A DNA stretch of 64,000 nucleotides. Origin: Flavobacterium daemonense. Lineage in GTDB: Bacteria; Bacteroidota; Bacteroidia; Flavobacteriales; Flavobacteriaceae. The notes below the pieces were generated by a model that saw nothing but the letters and a program-made list of their open reading frames with translations, was not told where the DNA came from and ran no database searches. A program made the position numbers and the translations under genes. Position 1 is the first letter of the stretch. Every line of letters begins with the position of its first letter. The stretch is taken from the NCBI RefSeq assembly GCF_007341385.1, contig NZ_VJYD01000002.1:248001-312000 (forward strand), given 5' to 3'. Shown here in pieces: positions 23,530 to 31,201 of this stretch.

Positions 23530-24042
23530 TTAGTTTAATTTTTTTAACGTTATTATCTGGCCACCGTCCTTTTTTATGTAATCCTTCCAACCGTTTAAGT
23601 CAAAGACGACACTCTCATGATAGCTTATTTGACTGAATCCTAATTTGAAGCAATTGATTAGTTTCTTCTTATTTGAGCATTTTACATAACAATGTAAGTG
23701 ATTTAGGTTGTTGCTCTTCTTTTGCTCTACTACATAATTAATCTCTAGTACATCGTCACCCATTTGTTCATAAGCAAATTTCATCACCACATCGATGTCA
23801 GATTTACTATAATCTGTACACGGGTCGATGCTGAGAGCATAGTATTTGTTCTTTCTAGTTCGTTGAGGTTTGAACTTCGGCACCAATAAATGGTGAACCA
23901 TCCATTCACCATTTTTATTCTTGTATAGCATAGCTTCGCTACAATTGTCTGTTAGACTACTGATTATTCTTCTAACATTTCTAGTACACATTTCATATTT
24001 TGTACTAATTTCTTTTACTGTTACGTATTCATTTTGTTGCAT
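23530..24042 (-). CDS. HUH-endonuclease Rep-like protein with N-terminal HTH
   Basis: 170 residues. Residues 5-30 (EYVTVKEISTKYEMCTRNVR) look like a winged helix-turn-helix. Then come the three motifs of rolling-circle initiators: motif I-like YYALSIDPC (67-75), motif II HLHCYV (H115-x-H117) and motif III YIKK (Y155, K158) in WKDYIKKDGG. The catalytic Tyr would nick one DNA strand at an origin. No helicase domain follows, so the protein is shorter than CRESS-type Rep. It could drive replication or mobilisation of the excised circle. Family recognition is from motif order only. Confidence 0.65.
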   Translation of the reverse strand: MQQNEYVTVKEISTKYEMCTRNVRRIISSLTDNCSEAMLYKNKNGEWMVHHLLVPKFKPQRTRKNKYYALSIDPCTDYSKSDIDVVMKFAYEQMGDDVLEINYVVEQKKSNNLNHLHCYVKCSNKKKLINCFKLGFSQISYHESVVFDLNGWKDYIKKDGGQIITLKKLN

Positions 24043-24064
24043 TTTAGTTTCTTATTAAACGCAT

Positions 24065-24104
24065 CATATCTATTAGGGAACTGCTTAAATTCCCTTCTGA
24101 TATG
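24065..24104. repeat. Two-part stem-loop upstream of the Rep-like gene
   Basis: AGGGAA/TTCCCT (24075-24080, 24090-24095) forms the inner stem. CATATC/GATATG (24065-24070, 24099-24104) forms the outer stem. It lies 23 bp before the Rep-like start. Confidence 0.6.
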
Positions 24105-24119
24105 TTATTTTATTATAAA

Positions 24120-24154
24120 TATGTCCGAGAATTGGAAAAGTTCCTTCGGACATA
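24120..24154. repeat. Stem-loop TATGTCCGA, candidate replication or nick origin
   Basis: Perfect 9-bp stem TATGTCCGA/TCGGACATA with a 17-base loop containing GGAA and TTCC, within AT-rich flanks. Such hairpins beside Rep genes are typical of rolling-circle origins. The nick site is not known. Confidence 0.5.
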
Positions 24155-24332
24155 AAATATTTATCCACAATCATAATTGAGTTGGAATAAATTGTAAATA
24201 GTTTGTGTGAATATTTTATTGGTCAGAGTGACCGTATTGTTCTAGTAGTTGTTATCTCTAGTCAATAGCTTGTATGCATGTGAAAGTTTCTTCAAATCTT
24301 CAACGAATAAATTCGACAATTCAACCGTAAAT

Positions 24333-24339
24333 GGTACTT
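24333..24339. other. Right attachment core (attR) GGTACTT
   Basis: Same heptamer as at the tRNA 3' end. It is followed immediately by a perfect terminator hairpin, the arrangement expected behind an intact tRNA gene. Confidence 0.55.
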
Positions 24340-24376
24340 AAAACCTCTGAAATCTTTTGATTCTCAGAGGTTTTTA
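24340..24376 (+). terminator. Probable original tRNA-Leu terminator, displaced
   Basis: Perfect 11-bp stem AAAACCTCTGA/TCAGAGGTTTT with a 13-base loop and following T-run. It has no gene in front of it now. Joined to the tRNA through GGTACTT it would end the tRNA transcript within a few bases. Confidence 0.75.
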
Positions 24377-24455
24377 CTTTTTAGGCTAATTATATTTGGC
24401 AACAATGAAGCTAAAAACGCTTTTTAAATCCAGTACAAATAGACAAACCAAACGC

Positions 24456-24665
24456 TTAAACAGCATCAAGAGCTTCAAATAATCGATCAAATTCTTCGGG
24501 ATTTAAGGAATTTTCGAGTTTCCCGCGAATCATGTTTTTGCTTTCTTCCAAAGAAGACTCAAAGACTCTTTTCTGATCACTAGTTAAACAATCTTGCAAG
24601 GCTTTAATTTTAAAGCTAAGTACCATTATGCTTAACTTCATTACTTTCAATTCTTCTGAATCCAT
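24456..24665 (-). CDS. 69-residue hypothetical protein
   Basis: A small acidic, all-helical protein (ELKVMKLSIMVLSFKIKALQ, ESSLEESKNMIRGKLENSLN) without signal or recognised domain. It lies outside the reconstructed element, between its right end and the OsmC gene. The function is unknown. Coding potential is supported by charged-residue distribution and a clean start and stop only. Confidence 0.55.
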   Translation of the reverse strand: MDSEELKVMKLSIMVLSFKIKALQDCLTSDQKRVFESSLEESKNMIRGKLENSLNPEEFDRLFEALDAV

Positions 24666-24818
24666 AAATTAAAGATTTGATAATTAAATACATAGTTAAT
24701 CAAAATTTCACAAATACTTTTATAATTATTGATTTCTTTTCCCTGTTGAATATAATTATTTAAGACAAACAATATCATTATAGCTCCAAACTAATAATCT
24801 TGTATTTATTTACATAAT

Positions 24819-25277
24819 TCAAATCTCACAACTCGCCTCATGCGAAACTGGAAAATTGCAAGAATTAGCAATAAAACACAATTGATTTGCTTTAAAATGT
24901 AGCTCTAAAGCCAATTCAATTTGGTCGGGATTTGAAATTTTTACCGTCGGGAATAATTTTACCTCAACAAATCGTCCGCTTCCATCTGGAGAAACTTCGA
25001 GTGTTGCTTCGGCATTGTCAGAATATTCGAGAACTTCTATTCCGTTTTGAGAACAGATATATAAATAAGACATCATGTGGCAGGAAACCAAACTGCTCAG
25101 CAATAAATCTTCAGGATTATATAATGTTGGATCGCCTTTGAAAGCTTTTGCCGCTGAAACATCTAAAACTGGTTTTCCTTCAATTTTAATTTGATGAGTT
25201 TTGCTGAAAATTTTTGAAGTTGAATCTTCTTCTTTTTTTGAAGTCCAATTTAGCGCTGCTTTGAATAGATGTTTCAT
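24819..25277 (-). CDS. OsmC family peroxide-related protein
   Basis: A 152-residue protein of the OsmC/Ohr/YhfA fold. The two reactive cysteines are seen in SSLVSCHMMSYLY (near residue 65) and CFIANSCNFPVS (near 142). Typical family segments GDPTLYNPEDLLLSS and LHFKANQLC are present. Members reduce organic hydroperoxides or handle reactive thiols. It stands alone and has no signal peptide. Confidence 0.9.
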   Translation of the reverse strand: MKHLFKAALNWTSKKEEDSTSKIFSKTHQIKIEGKPVLDVSAAKAFKGDPTLYNPEDLLLSSLVSCHMMSYLYICSQNGIEVLEYSDNAEATLEVSPDGSGRFVEVKLFPTVKISNPDQIELALELHFKANQLCFIANSCNFPVSHEASCEI

Positions 25278-25346
25278 TTTGCCTTCTTTTTTAATACAAC
25301 AAAGTTACTATTAAATGTAGCGAAGATTTGAAGCTTAAGCACAATA

Positions 25347-25449
25347 TTGTCATTTCGACGAAGGAGAAATCTTCGTAAGAAGCTCGACAAAGATTGGGTT
25401 CTTCATTGCGGAGTTACTCATGGAGATTTCTCCTTCGTCGAAATGACAA
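25347..25449. repeat. REP-like hairpin element, family A
   Basis: Perfect 25-bp arms TTGTCATTTCGACGAAGGAG... (25347-25371) and complement (25425-25449) around 53 bp. The inner sequence also shares GAAGCTC and ATTGCGGAG words with the copy at 7949-8050. Confidence 0.85.
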
Positions 25450-25491
25450 AAATGAGCGAACTCTTTATTTTAACTAGTACTTCTACAAATA

Positions 25492-25527
25492 AAAAAACCT
25501 CGAAAGTATTAAGCTTTCGAGGTTTCT
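25492..25527 (-). terminator. Terminator of the aldose epimerase gene
   Basis: Perfect 12-bp stem AAACCTCGAAAG/CTTTCGAGGTTT with a 7-base loop and an A-run on the left. It lies 35 bp behind the minus-strand stop codon. Confidence 0.85.
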
Positions 25528-25562
25528 TAGAGAATTACTAAACTAATAAACAAATTCTAAAA

Positions 25563-26747
25563 CTATTTTTTCACCGAGAATTTAAACGTAGTTTTAGTTT
25601 TATATTTTTCTCCCGGATTTAAAACCGTTGTTGGAAAATTTTTCTGGTTTGGAGAATCTGGATAATGTTCTGTTTCTAGACATAATCCTGTTCTGTGTGC
25701 ATAAGTTCCACCATTGCGCATTGGTAAAGTTCCGTCAAGGAAATTTCCAGAATAGAACTGAATTCCAGGTTCATCTGTTGTCATTTCCATAATTCTTCCG
25801 CTTGCTGCGTGATACACTTTTGCAATAATTGTTTTTCCTTTTTCAGGATTGTTCAATACCCAGCAGTGATCGTAACCTTTTCCTCTTTCTAACTGCTCGT
25901 TTTTAGCATTGATATCTTTTCCAATTAATTTTGGAGTTCTGAAATCGAAAGGAGTACCAGCTACATCATCTAATTTTCCTGTCGGAATTAAAGTCGCATC
26001 TACCGGAACTAATTTATCAGCATTTAAAGTCAATTCGTGGTCTAAGATTGTTTTTGTAAAATCTCCAGATAAATTGAAATAAGAATGTTGTGTCAAATTC
26101 ACAACTGTTTTCTTGTCTGTAGTTGCTTCATACAAAACCTCTAATTGATTGTCATTCGTTAAAGTATAAGTCACAAAAACTTTCAAAGTTCCTGGATATC
26201 CTTCTTCCATATCTTTACTTACATAAGATAATTTTAAAGAAGCTGTGTCTCCAGATTTTGCTTCATCGGCTTTCCAAACAACATTAAAATATCCTTGCGG
26301 ACCACCATGCAAAGCATTCGGCGCATTATTGATCGCTAATTGATATTCTTTTCCATCTAATGAAAATTTACCTTTTGCAATTCGGTTTCCATATCTTCCG
26401 ATCAAAGCTCCGAAGAAAGGATTTTCTTTTTCATATTGTGCCAAAGAATTAAATCCGATTACTACATTTTCAGAAACTCCTTCTTTATTTGGTACTTTCA
26501 AATCTGTAATTCTTCCACCAAAAGTGATGATGTCAACTTCCATCCCATTTTGGTTTTTCAATTTATAGCTTTCTACTTTTTCGCCTTTTGCAGTAGTTCC
26601 ATATTCTGATTTTTCAATTGAAACTAAATCTTTTCCTTCAGTGGCAACTTTTTCTGTATCTGCTTTTTTATCGCTTTTACATTGAACTGAAAGCGTTGCC
26701 AAACCTAAAAGTGTAATTCCGAAAACGTAACGTTTTAATCCTTTCAT
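25563..26747 (-). CDS. Aldose 1-epimerase, lipoprotein
   Basis: 394 residues. A lipobox (LSVQC, C23) marks a membrane-anchored, probably periplasmic protein. The galactose-mutarotase fold shows LIGRYGNRIAKG, the catalytic His in LTQHSYFN and the catalytic Glu in LETEHYPDSPNQ. It would interconvert alpha and beta sugar anomers, here probably of L-arabinose released in the periplasm, since it ends the araB-araD-araA gene row. A second, cytoplasmic epimerase opens the galactan operon. Confidence 0.93.
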   Translation of the reverse strand: MKGLKRYVFGITLLGLATLSVQCKSDKKADTEKVATEGKDLVSIEKSEYGTTAKGEKVESYKLKNQNGMEVDIITFGGRITDLKVPNKEGVSENVVIGFNSLAQYEKENPFFGALIGRYGNRIAKGKFSLDGKEYQLAINNAPNALHGGPQGYFNVVWKADEAKSGDTASLKLSYVSKDMEEGYPGTLKVFVTYTLTNDNQLEVLYEATTDKKTVVNLTQHSYFNLSGDFTKTILDHELTLNADKLVPVDATLIPTGKLDDVAGTPFDFRTPKLIGKDINAKNEQLERGKGYDHCWVLNNPEKGKTIIAKVYHAASGRIMEMTTDEPGIQFYSGNFLDGTLPMRNGGTYAHRTGLCLETEHYPDSPNQKNFPTTVLNPGEKYKTKTTFKFSVKK

Positions 26748-26806
26748 AATTGATATTTTTTGTAAAATGTTAGAAGTTAAAAGTAATCTGCCGGGCTTAT
26801 TATTTA

Positions 26807-26918
26807 GACGCGGATAAAACAGATTCGCTTTCGCGAAGACGCGGATTTATACGGATTTTTTTTAATTTAAAATCTGTTTTATCTGCGCTTTTGCGGTAGC
26901 AAATCCGTTTTATCTGCG
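26807..26918. repeat. Compound inverted repeat between araA and the epimerase gene
   Basis: GCGGATAAAACAGATT (26810-26825) pairs with AATCTGTTTTATCTGCGC (26871-26888), and a second set (GCGGATTTATACGGATT against AAATCCGTTTTATCTGCG) overlaps it. Wording of this kind (GCGGATTTATACGGATT) recurs at 33235-33270 and 16110-16165. Confidence 0.65.
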
Positions 26919-26992
26919 TTGTAATTTGCTCAACAAGTTTAAAAGTAACAAAAACTTAGAACCTTAGCAACTTAGAATCTTAGTCCCTCAGA

Positions 26993-28501
26993 TTAAAGTC
27001 CGTGTTGAAACAAATGATAATACGCTTCGTTTGCGTTGATTTTATCTTTGAAATCTCTTACTGTAGTTTTCTCATCAATTACTAATAATTCGATTCCAGC
27101 GATGTCTGCAAAATCTTCCATATATTCTGTTGTAATTGATTGGCTGTAAACCGTGTGATGCGCTCCTCCAGCAAGAATCCAAGCTGTAGCTGCAATATCA
27201 AGGTTTGGTTTACAATCCCAAAGAACTCTTGCAACTGGTAATTTTGGCAATTCAGCCATTGGTTTAACCGCTTCAACTTCGTTTACAATTAAACGGAAAC
27301 GAGTTCCCATATCAACCAAAGAAACATTGATTGCATCTCCAGCAGGCGAATTAAATACTAAACGAGCTGGATCTTCTTTTCCGCCAATTCCTAAAGGATG
27401 CACTTCGCAAGAAGGTTTTCCGTCAGCGATAGAAGGACAAATTTCCAACATGTGCGATCCCAAAACATATGATTTTTGTGGGGTGAAATGGTACGTATAA
27501 TCCTCCATGAAAGAAGTTCCGCCTTCCAAACCAATATTCATTACTTTTAAAGCTCTTACCATTGCAGCGGTTTTCCAGTCTCCTTCTCCACCAAAACCAT
27601 AACCATCGGCCATTAATCTTTGTGTTGCGATTCCAGGTAATTGTTTCCAAACACCAAGGTTTTCGAATGTATCTGTAAAAGCTCCAAAACCTCCTTCTTC
27701 AAGGAAAGCTCTTAAACCTAATTCAATTTTTGCCGCTTCCGCTAAAGAGCTTCTTTGCGCGCCACCTTCTTTTAAAGAATCAGTCAAAGTATAAGAAGAC
27801 TCGTAAACTGCTAATAAATCAGCTAATTGTTTGTCTGTTACTTTTTCAATATGTTTGGTAACATCTGAAGAATCGAATCCGTTTACTGAAACCCCAAAAC
27901 GAATTTGAGCTTCTACTTTATCGCCTTCTGTAACGGCAACTTCACGCATATTATCCCCAATACGAGCTACTTTTAGGTTTTGAAGTTCATCCCAACCAAG
28001 AACAACTCTTGACCAAATTCCTAATTTTTTCTGAACTCTTTCGTCTTCCCAATGTCCCACAACAACTTTACGTTTTTTACGCATTCTTGACATAATAAAA
28101 CCGAATTCACGATCTCCGTGTGCCGACTGATTTAAGTTCATAAAATCCATGTCGATAGATCCCCACGGAATTTCAGCGTTGTATTGTGTATGTAAATGAC
28201 ATAATGGTTTTTTCAAAATACTCAAACCGCCAATCCACATTTTTGCTGGTGAAAAAGTGTGCATCCAAGCTATAATTCCGATACAGTTTTTCTCTGAATT
28301 CGCAGCCAAACAAACATCTAATATTTGAGATGGAGATTTCACCACATCTTTGTAAACTACTTTCACCGGAATACTAGATGAAGCATCTAATCCTTTTGCA
28401 ATTATCTGCGAATGTTCTGCTACTTTTCTAAGTGTTTCTTCACCATATAATTCCTGGCTTCCTACTACAAACCATACTTCTTTTTGAGATATATCTATCA
28501 T
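26993..28501 (-). CDS. araA: L-arabinose isomerase
   Basis: A 502-residue Mn-dependent enzyme that converts L-arabinose to L-ribulose. Family landmarks are [17 protein letters not shown] at the N-terminus, [50 protein letters not shown] with metal/catalytic Glu, FMEDYTYHF with a second Glu, and [16 protein letters not shown]. Length is normal. It follows araD on the same strand with a hairpin repeat between them. Confidence 0.97.
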   Translation of the reverse strand: MIDISQKEVWFVVGSQELYGEETLRKVAEHSQIIAKGLDASSSIPVKVVYKDVVKSPSQILDVCLAANSEKNCIGIIAWMHTFSPAKMWIGGLSILKKPLCHLHTQYNAEIPWGSIDMDFMNLNQSAHGDREFGFIMSRMRKKRKVVVGHWEDERVQKKLGIWSRVVLGWDELQNLKVARIGDNMREVAVTEGDKVEAQIRFGVSVNGFDSSDVTKHIEKVTDKQLADLLAVYESSYTLTDSLKEGGAQRSSLAEAAKIELGLRAFLEEGGFGAFTDTFENLGVWKQLPGIATQRLMADGYGFGGEGDWKTAAMVRALKVMNIGLEGGTSFMEDYTYHFTPQKSYVLGSHMLEICPSIADGKPSCEVHPLGIGGKEDPARLVFNSPAGDAINVSLVDMGTRFRLIVNEVEAVKPMAELPKLPVARVLWDCKPNLDIAATAWILAGGAHHTVYSQSITTEYMEDFADIAGIELLVIDEKTTVRDFKDKINANEAYYHLFQHGL

Positions 28502-28516
28502 TCTTTTGTTTATTTT

Positions 28517-28650
28517 GTTTCAAGTTTCAGGTTTCAGGTTGTTGGAATCTGAAAACTCGATTTGTTATTTTATTGTTTTTTTTTGTTTGTTTCAGCTTTC
28601 AGGTTTCACGTTCCAACAACTTGAAACAAAAAAGACCTGAAACCTGAAAC
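28517..28650. repeat. Inverted repeat between araD and araA
   Basis: GTTTCAGGTTTCAGG (28524-28538) pairs with CCTGAAACCTGAAAC (28636-28650), and GTTGTTGGAA (28538-28547) pairs with TTCCAACAAC (28611-28620). The element ends 8 bp from the araD stop and may modulate read-through to araA. Confidence 0.7.
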
Positions 28651-28657
28651 AAAACTC

Positions 28658-29359
28658 CTACTGTCCGTAATACGAATCTTTTCCGTGTTTACGGTTGTAA
28701 TGTTTCTTTATTAATGAATCCTTTAATCTTGGTGCGTTTGGGTTTATTTGCAAAGTCAAGTATGCCATTTCTGCCACAACTTCTAAGACTTTACTGTTAT
28801 AAACCGCTTTTGCAGCATTTTTTCCCCATGCAAACGGACCGTGATTTCCTATCAAAATCATTTCTACTTCTTCGTAAGAAAGATTTTTTTCTTTGAAGCA
28901 ATCCAAAATCTGAATTCCGGTATTGTGTTCGTAGTTTCCTTCGATTAAAGAATCTGCCATTGGCGGCGCGCACGGAATATCAGCTGTTAAATGATCAGCA
29001 TGGGTAGTTCCGAAAATTGGAATATCCTGCTGAGCCTGCGCCCAAGCCACAGAATAGGTTGCGTGTGTATGTGCAACTCCACCAATATTTGGCCAGTTTT
29101 TGTATAAATAAGCATGCGTTTTCGTGTCTGATGACGGACGCATAGTTCCTTCGATAATGTTGTTGTCAAAATCGACAATTACGATATCTTCGGGTTTTAA
29201 ATCTTCATAAGGAACACCGCTTGGTTTAATGGCAAAAACACCATTTTCTCTGTCCACGGCGCTTACATTTCCGAATGTATAAACCACCAAATTCAATGCA
29301 TTTAACTGCATATTGGCCTCGTAACATTCTTGTTTTAAATCTTTATACTGAGAACTCAT
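28658..29359 (-). CDS. araD: L-ribulose-5-phosphate 4-epimerase
   Basis: A 233-residue class II aldolase-like epimerase that makes D-xylulose 5-phosphate. Start ATG 29357-29359 (MSSQYKDLKQECYEAN) fits the family; an upstream ATG at 29395 adds 12 residues that overlap araB further. Zinc ligands are in VAHTHATYSVAWAQ and TTHADHLTADIPCAPP, with GNHGPFAWG downstream. Its start overlaps the araB end by 17 bp, so the two are translationally coupled. Confidence 0.95.
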   Translation of the reverse strand: MSSQYKDLKQECYEANMQLNALNLVVYTFGNVSAVDRENGVFAIKPSGVPYEDLKPEDIVIVDFDNNIIEGTMRPSSDTKTHAYLYKNWPNIGGVAHTHATYSVAWAQAQQDIPIFGTTHADHLTADIPCAPPMADSLIEGNYEHNTGIQILDCFKEKNLSYEEVEMILIGNHGPFAWGKNAAKAVYNSKVLEVVAEMAYLTLQINPNAPRLKDSLIKKHYNRKHGKDSYYGQ

Positions 29360-31034
29360 TTTGAGATATTTTAATGGTTGGATCTGCAAAAGCACTTAAT
29401 TGTTCGTACCCGACAAGCAGTTTATTGTAAGCTGCAACTTTGTCTAATTGAGGGAAATATTCTCCATCAAAATCACTTCCTATTTTCTGACTTGCTTCGA
29501 TTACATTTGGATAAATTCCTGCTGCAACTGCTGCATAAATCGCTGCACCTAAAGCTGGAGTTTGGTCTGAAGCTGCAATTTTAATTGGTTTGTTTAAAAC
29601 ATTAGCCAATGTCTGCATGATGAAAGGAGATTTTCTTGCAACACCGCCAATTCCGATTACGCTGTCGATTTTTACGCCTTCTTCTTCAAAACGGTCTACA
29701 ATTTTCTTCGCTCCAAAACAAATAGCGTTTACTAAAGCTTTAAAAATATGAGGCGCTTTTGTTCCTAATGAAAGATTCGAAATCGCACTTTTTACTTCCT
29801 GATTTGCATCTGGAGTTCTACGTCCGTTGATCCAATCTAAAGCAATTGGAAGACTTTCTGAAACTGGGATTTTCTCTGCTTCTTTAGTTAACTCCACAAT
29901 TAATTTATCGCTGAATTCTTCTCTTAATTGCTCTTTTTGAGCGTCATTTAAAAGTGACGTAGAACCTAATAAATGTTCCGTCGGCCACATTAAAAGTTCT
30001 TTGTACCAAGCCAATAAATCGCCAAAAGCAGATTGTCCTGCTTCTAAACCAATAAATCCTGGAATTACAGAACCATCAACTTGTCCGCAGATTCCACGAA
30101 CAGTTTTTGTCCCCACTTCATCATAAGAACCAACCAGAATATCACAAGTTGAAGTTCCCATAACACGAACTAAAGTGTTTTCGCCAATTTTAGCGCCAAC
30201 AGCTCCGGAATGCGCGTCGAAAGTTCCAACAGCTACAACTGTACCTGTAGAAAGTCCTAAACGATCTGCCCATTCTTTGCTTAAATTTCCGGCAACTAAA
30301 TCTGATGTATAGGTTTCATCGTATAAATTGCCGCGAAGTTGTGCTAAATACGGATGTAATTTTTCTAAGAATTCAACCGGAGGAAGTCCGTTCCAGTCTG
30401 TGTGCCACATTGCTTTATGTCCTGCAGCGCAACGGCTTCTTTTGAACGTTTTTAAGTCTTTATCTTCAATTAACAAATAGGTCATTAAATCGCAGTGCTC
30501 CATCCAAGTATGCGCTGCATTTCTAACCGCTTCATCTTGTCTTGCAATGTGAAGGATTTTTGCCCAAAACCATTCTGATGAATAAATTCCGCCTACATAT
30601 TTTGTAACGTCTTCACCTCCCCAACTTACTGCCAGTTCATTGATTTCGTTTGCTTCATTAATCGAAGTATGATCTTTCCACAACACCATCATTGCATTTG
30701 GGTTTTCTTCAAAACCTTTAGTTAATGCTAATGGCGTTCCGTCTTTTGTAACCGGAACTGGAGAAGATCCAGTTGTATCAATACAAATTCCGCGAACCAA
30801 TGACGGATCAACTTTACTTTCTTTTATAACATTTTGAATGGTGATTTCTAATCCTTCTATATGATCTAAAGGATGCTGACGAAACTGATTTATTGATGCG
30901 TCACAATATTGTTTGTTTTTCCATCTTTTGTAATGAGAAACATTCGATGCTAATTCCTGCCCATTTTCAGTATCGATAAGCACCGCTCGAACAGAATCTG
31001 TTCCGTAGTCCAATCCTATAACGTAATTTTTCAT
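29343..31034 (-). CDS. araB: Ribulokinase
   Basis: A 563-residue FGGY-family kinase that phosphorylates L-ribulose. ATP-binding YVIGLDYGTDSVRAVLID is at the N-terminus, GICIDTTGSSPVPV follows, VAVGTFDAHSGAVGAK lies in the middle and IGIGGVARKSPFIMQTLA near the C-terminus. It is the first gene of araBDA. A palindromic AAGTGT-N7-ACACTT site lies about 48 bp before its start codon. Confidence 0.96.
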   Translation of the reverse strand: MKNYVIGLDYGTDSVRAVLIDTENGQELASNVSHYKRWKNKQYCDASINQFRQHPLDHIEGLEITIQNVIKESKVDPSLVRGICIDTTGSSPVPVTKDGTPLALTKGFEENPNAMMVLWKDHTSINEANEINELAVSWGGEDVTKYVGGIYSSEWFWAKILHIARQDEAVRNAAHTWMEHCDLMTYLLIEDKDLKTFKRSRCAAGHKAMWHTDWNGLPPVEFLEKLHPYLAQLRGNLYDETYTSDLVAGNLSKEWADRLGLSTGTVVAVGTFDAHSGAVGAKIGENTLVRVMGTSTCDILVGSYDEVGTKTVRGICGQVDGSVIPGFIGLEAGQSAFGDLLAWYKELLMWPTEHLLGSTSLLNDAQKEQLREEFSDKLIVELTKEAEKIPVSESLPIALDWINGRRTPDANQEVKSAISNLSLGTKAPHIFKALVNAICFGAKKIVDRFEEEGVKIDSVIGIGGVARKSPFIMQTLANVLNKPIKIAASDQTPALGAAIYAAVAAGIYPNVIEASQKIGSDFDGEYFPQLDKVAAYNKLLVGYEQLSAFADPTIKISQNEFSV

Positions 31035-31081
31035 TCGAAATTCATTTTTAATAATGACAAATATAATTATAATTCATTTAT

Positions 31082-31100
31082 AAGTGTACAATAAACACTT
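31082..31100. promoter_or_regulatory. AraR-type operator before araB
   Basis: AAGTGT-ACAATAA-ACACTT is a perfect palindrome with a 7-bp centre, the best of the six sites of this form in the window. It sits 48 bp upstream of araB. Confidence 0.65.
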
Positions 31101-31201
31101 AATAAAAATGGAGCTTTGAATTTTTACAAATAATGCATCAAAACAAGCCATTATGACAAAAACAGAAAATAAACGTTAGTTTTACATTTATTCTGTTGCG
31201 A

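Larger units (their letters stand above)
18640..24339. mobile_element. Integrated element of about 5.7 kb in tRNA-Leu
   Basis: Bounded by GGTACTT repeats at the tRNA 3' end and at 24333-24339. Gene content from the tRNA outwards: large serine recombinase, small ORF, XkdF-like fragment, AbiTii-domain gene, resolvase-type recombinase, two tiny ORFs, and a HUH Rep-like gene. None is a normal chromosomal gene, and housekeeping-type genes resume outside. No structural phage genes other than the XkdF fragment and no conjugation genes are seen, so it may be a satellite or an integrated replicon that depends on a helper. Confidence 0.7.
24043..24455. other. Non-coding stretch at the right end of the element
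   Basis: About 410 bp before the Rep-like gene. It holds two stem-loops, the right attachment core and the tRNA-type terminator. The part 24242-24339 would code for the recombinase C-terminus in the excised circle. Confidence 0.6.
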
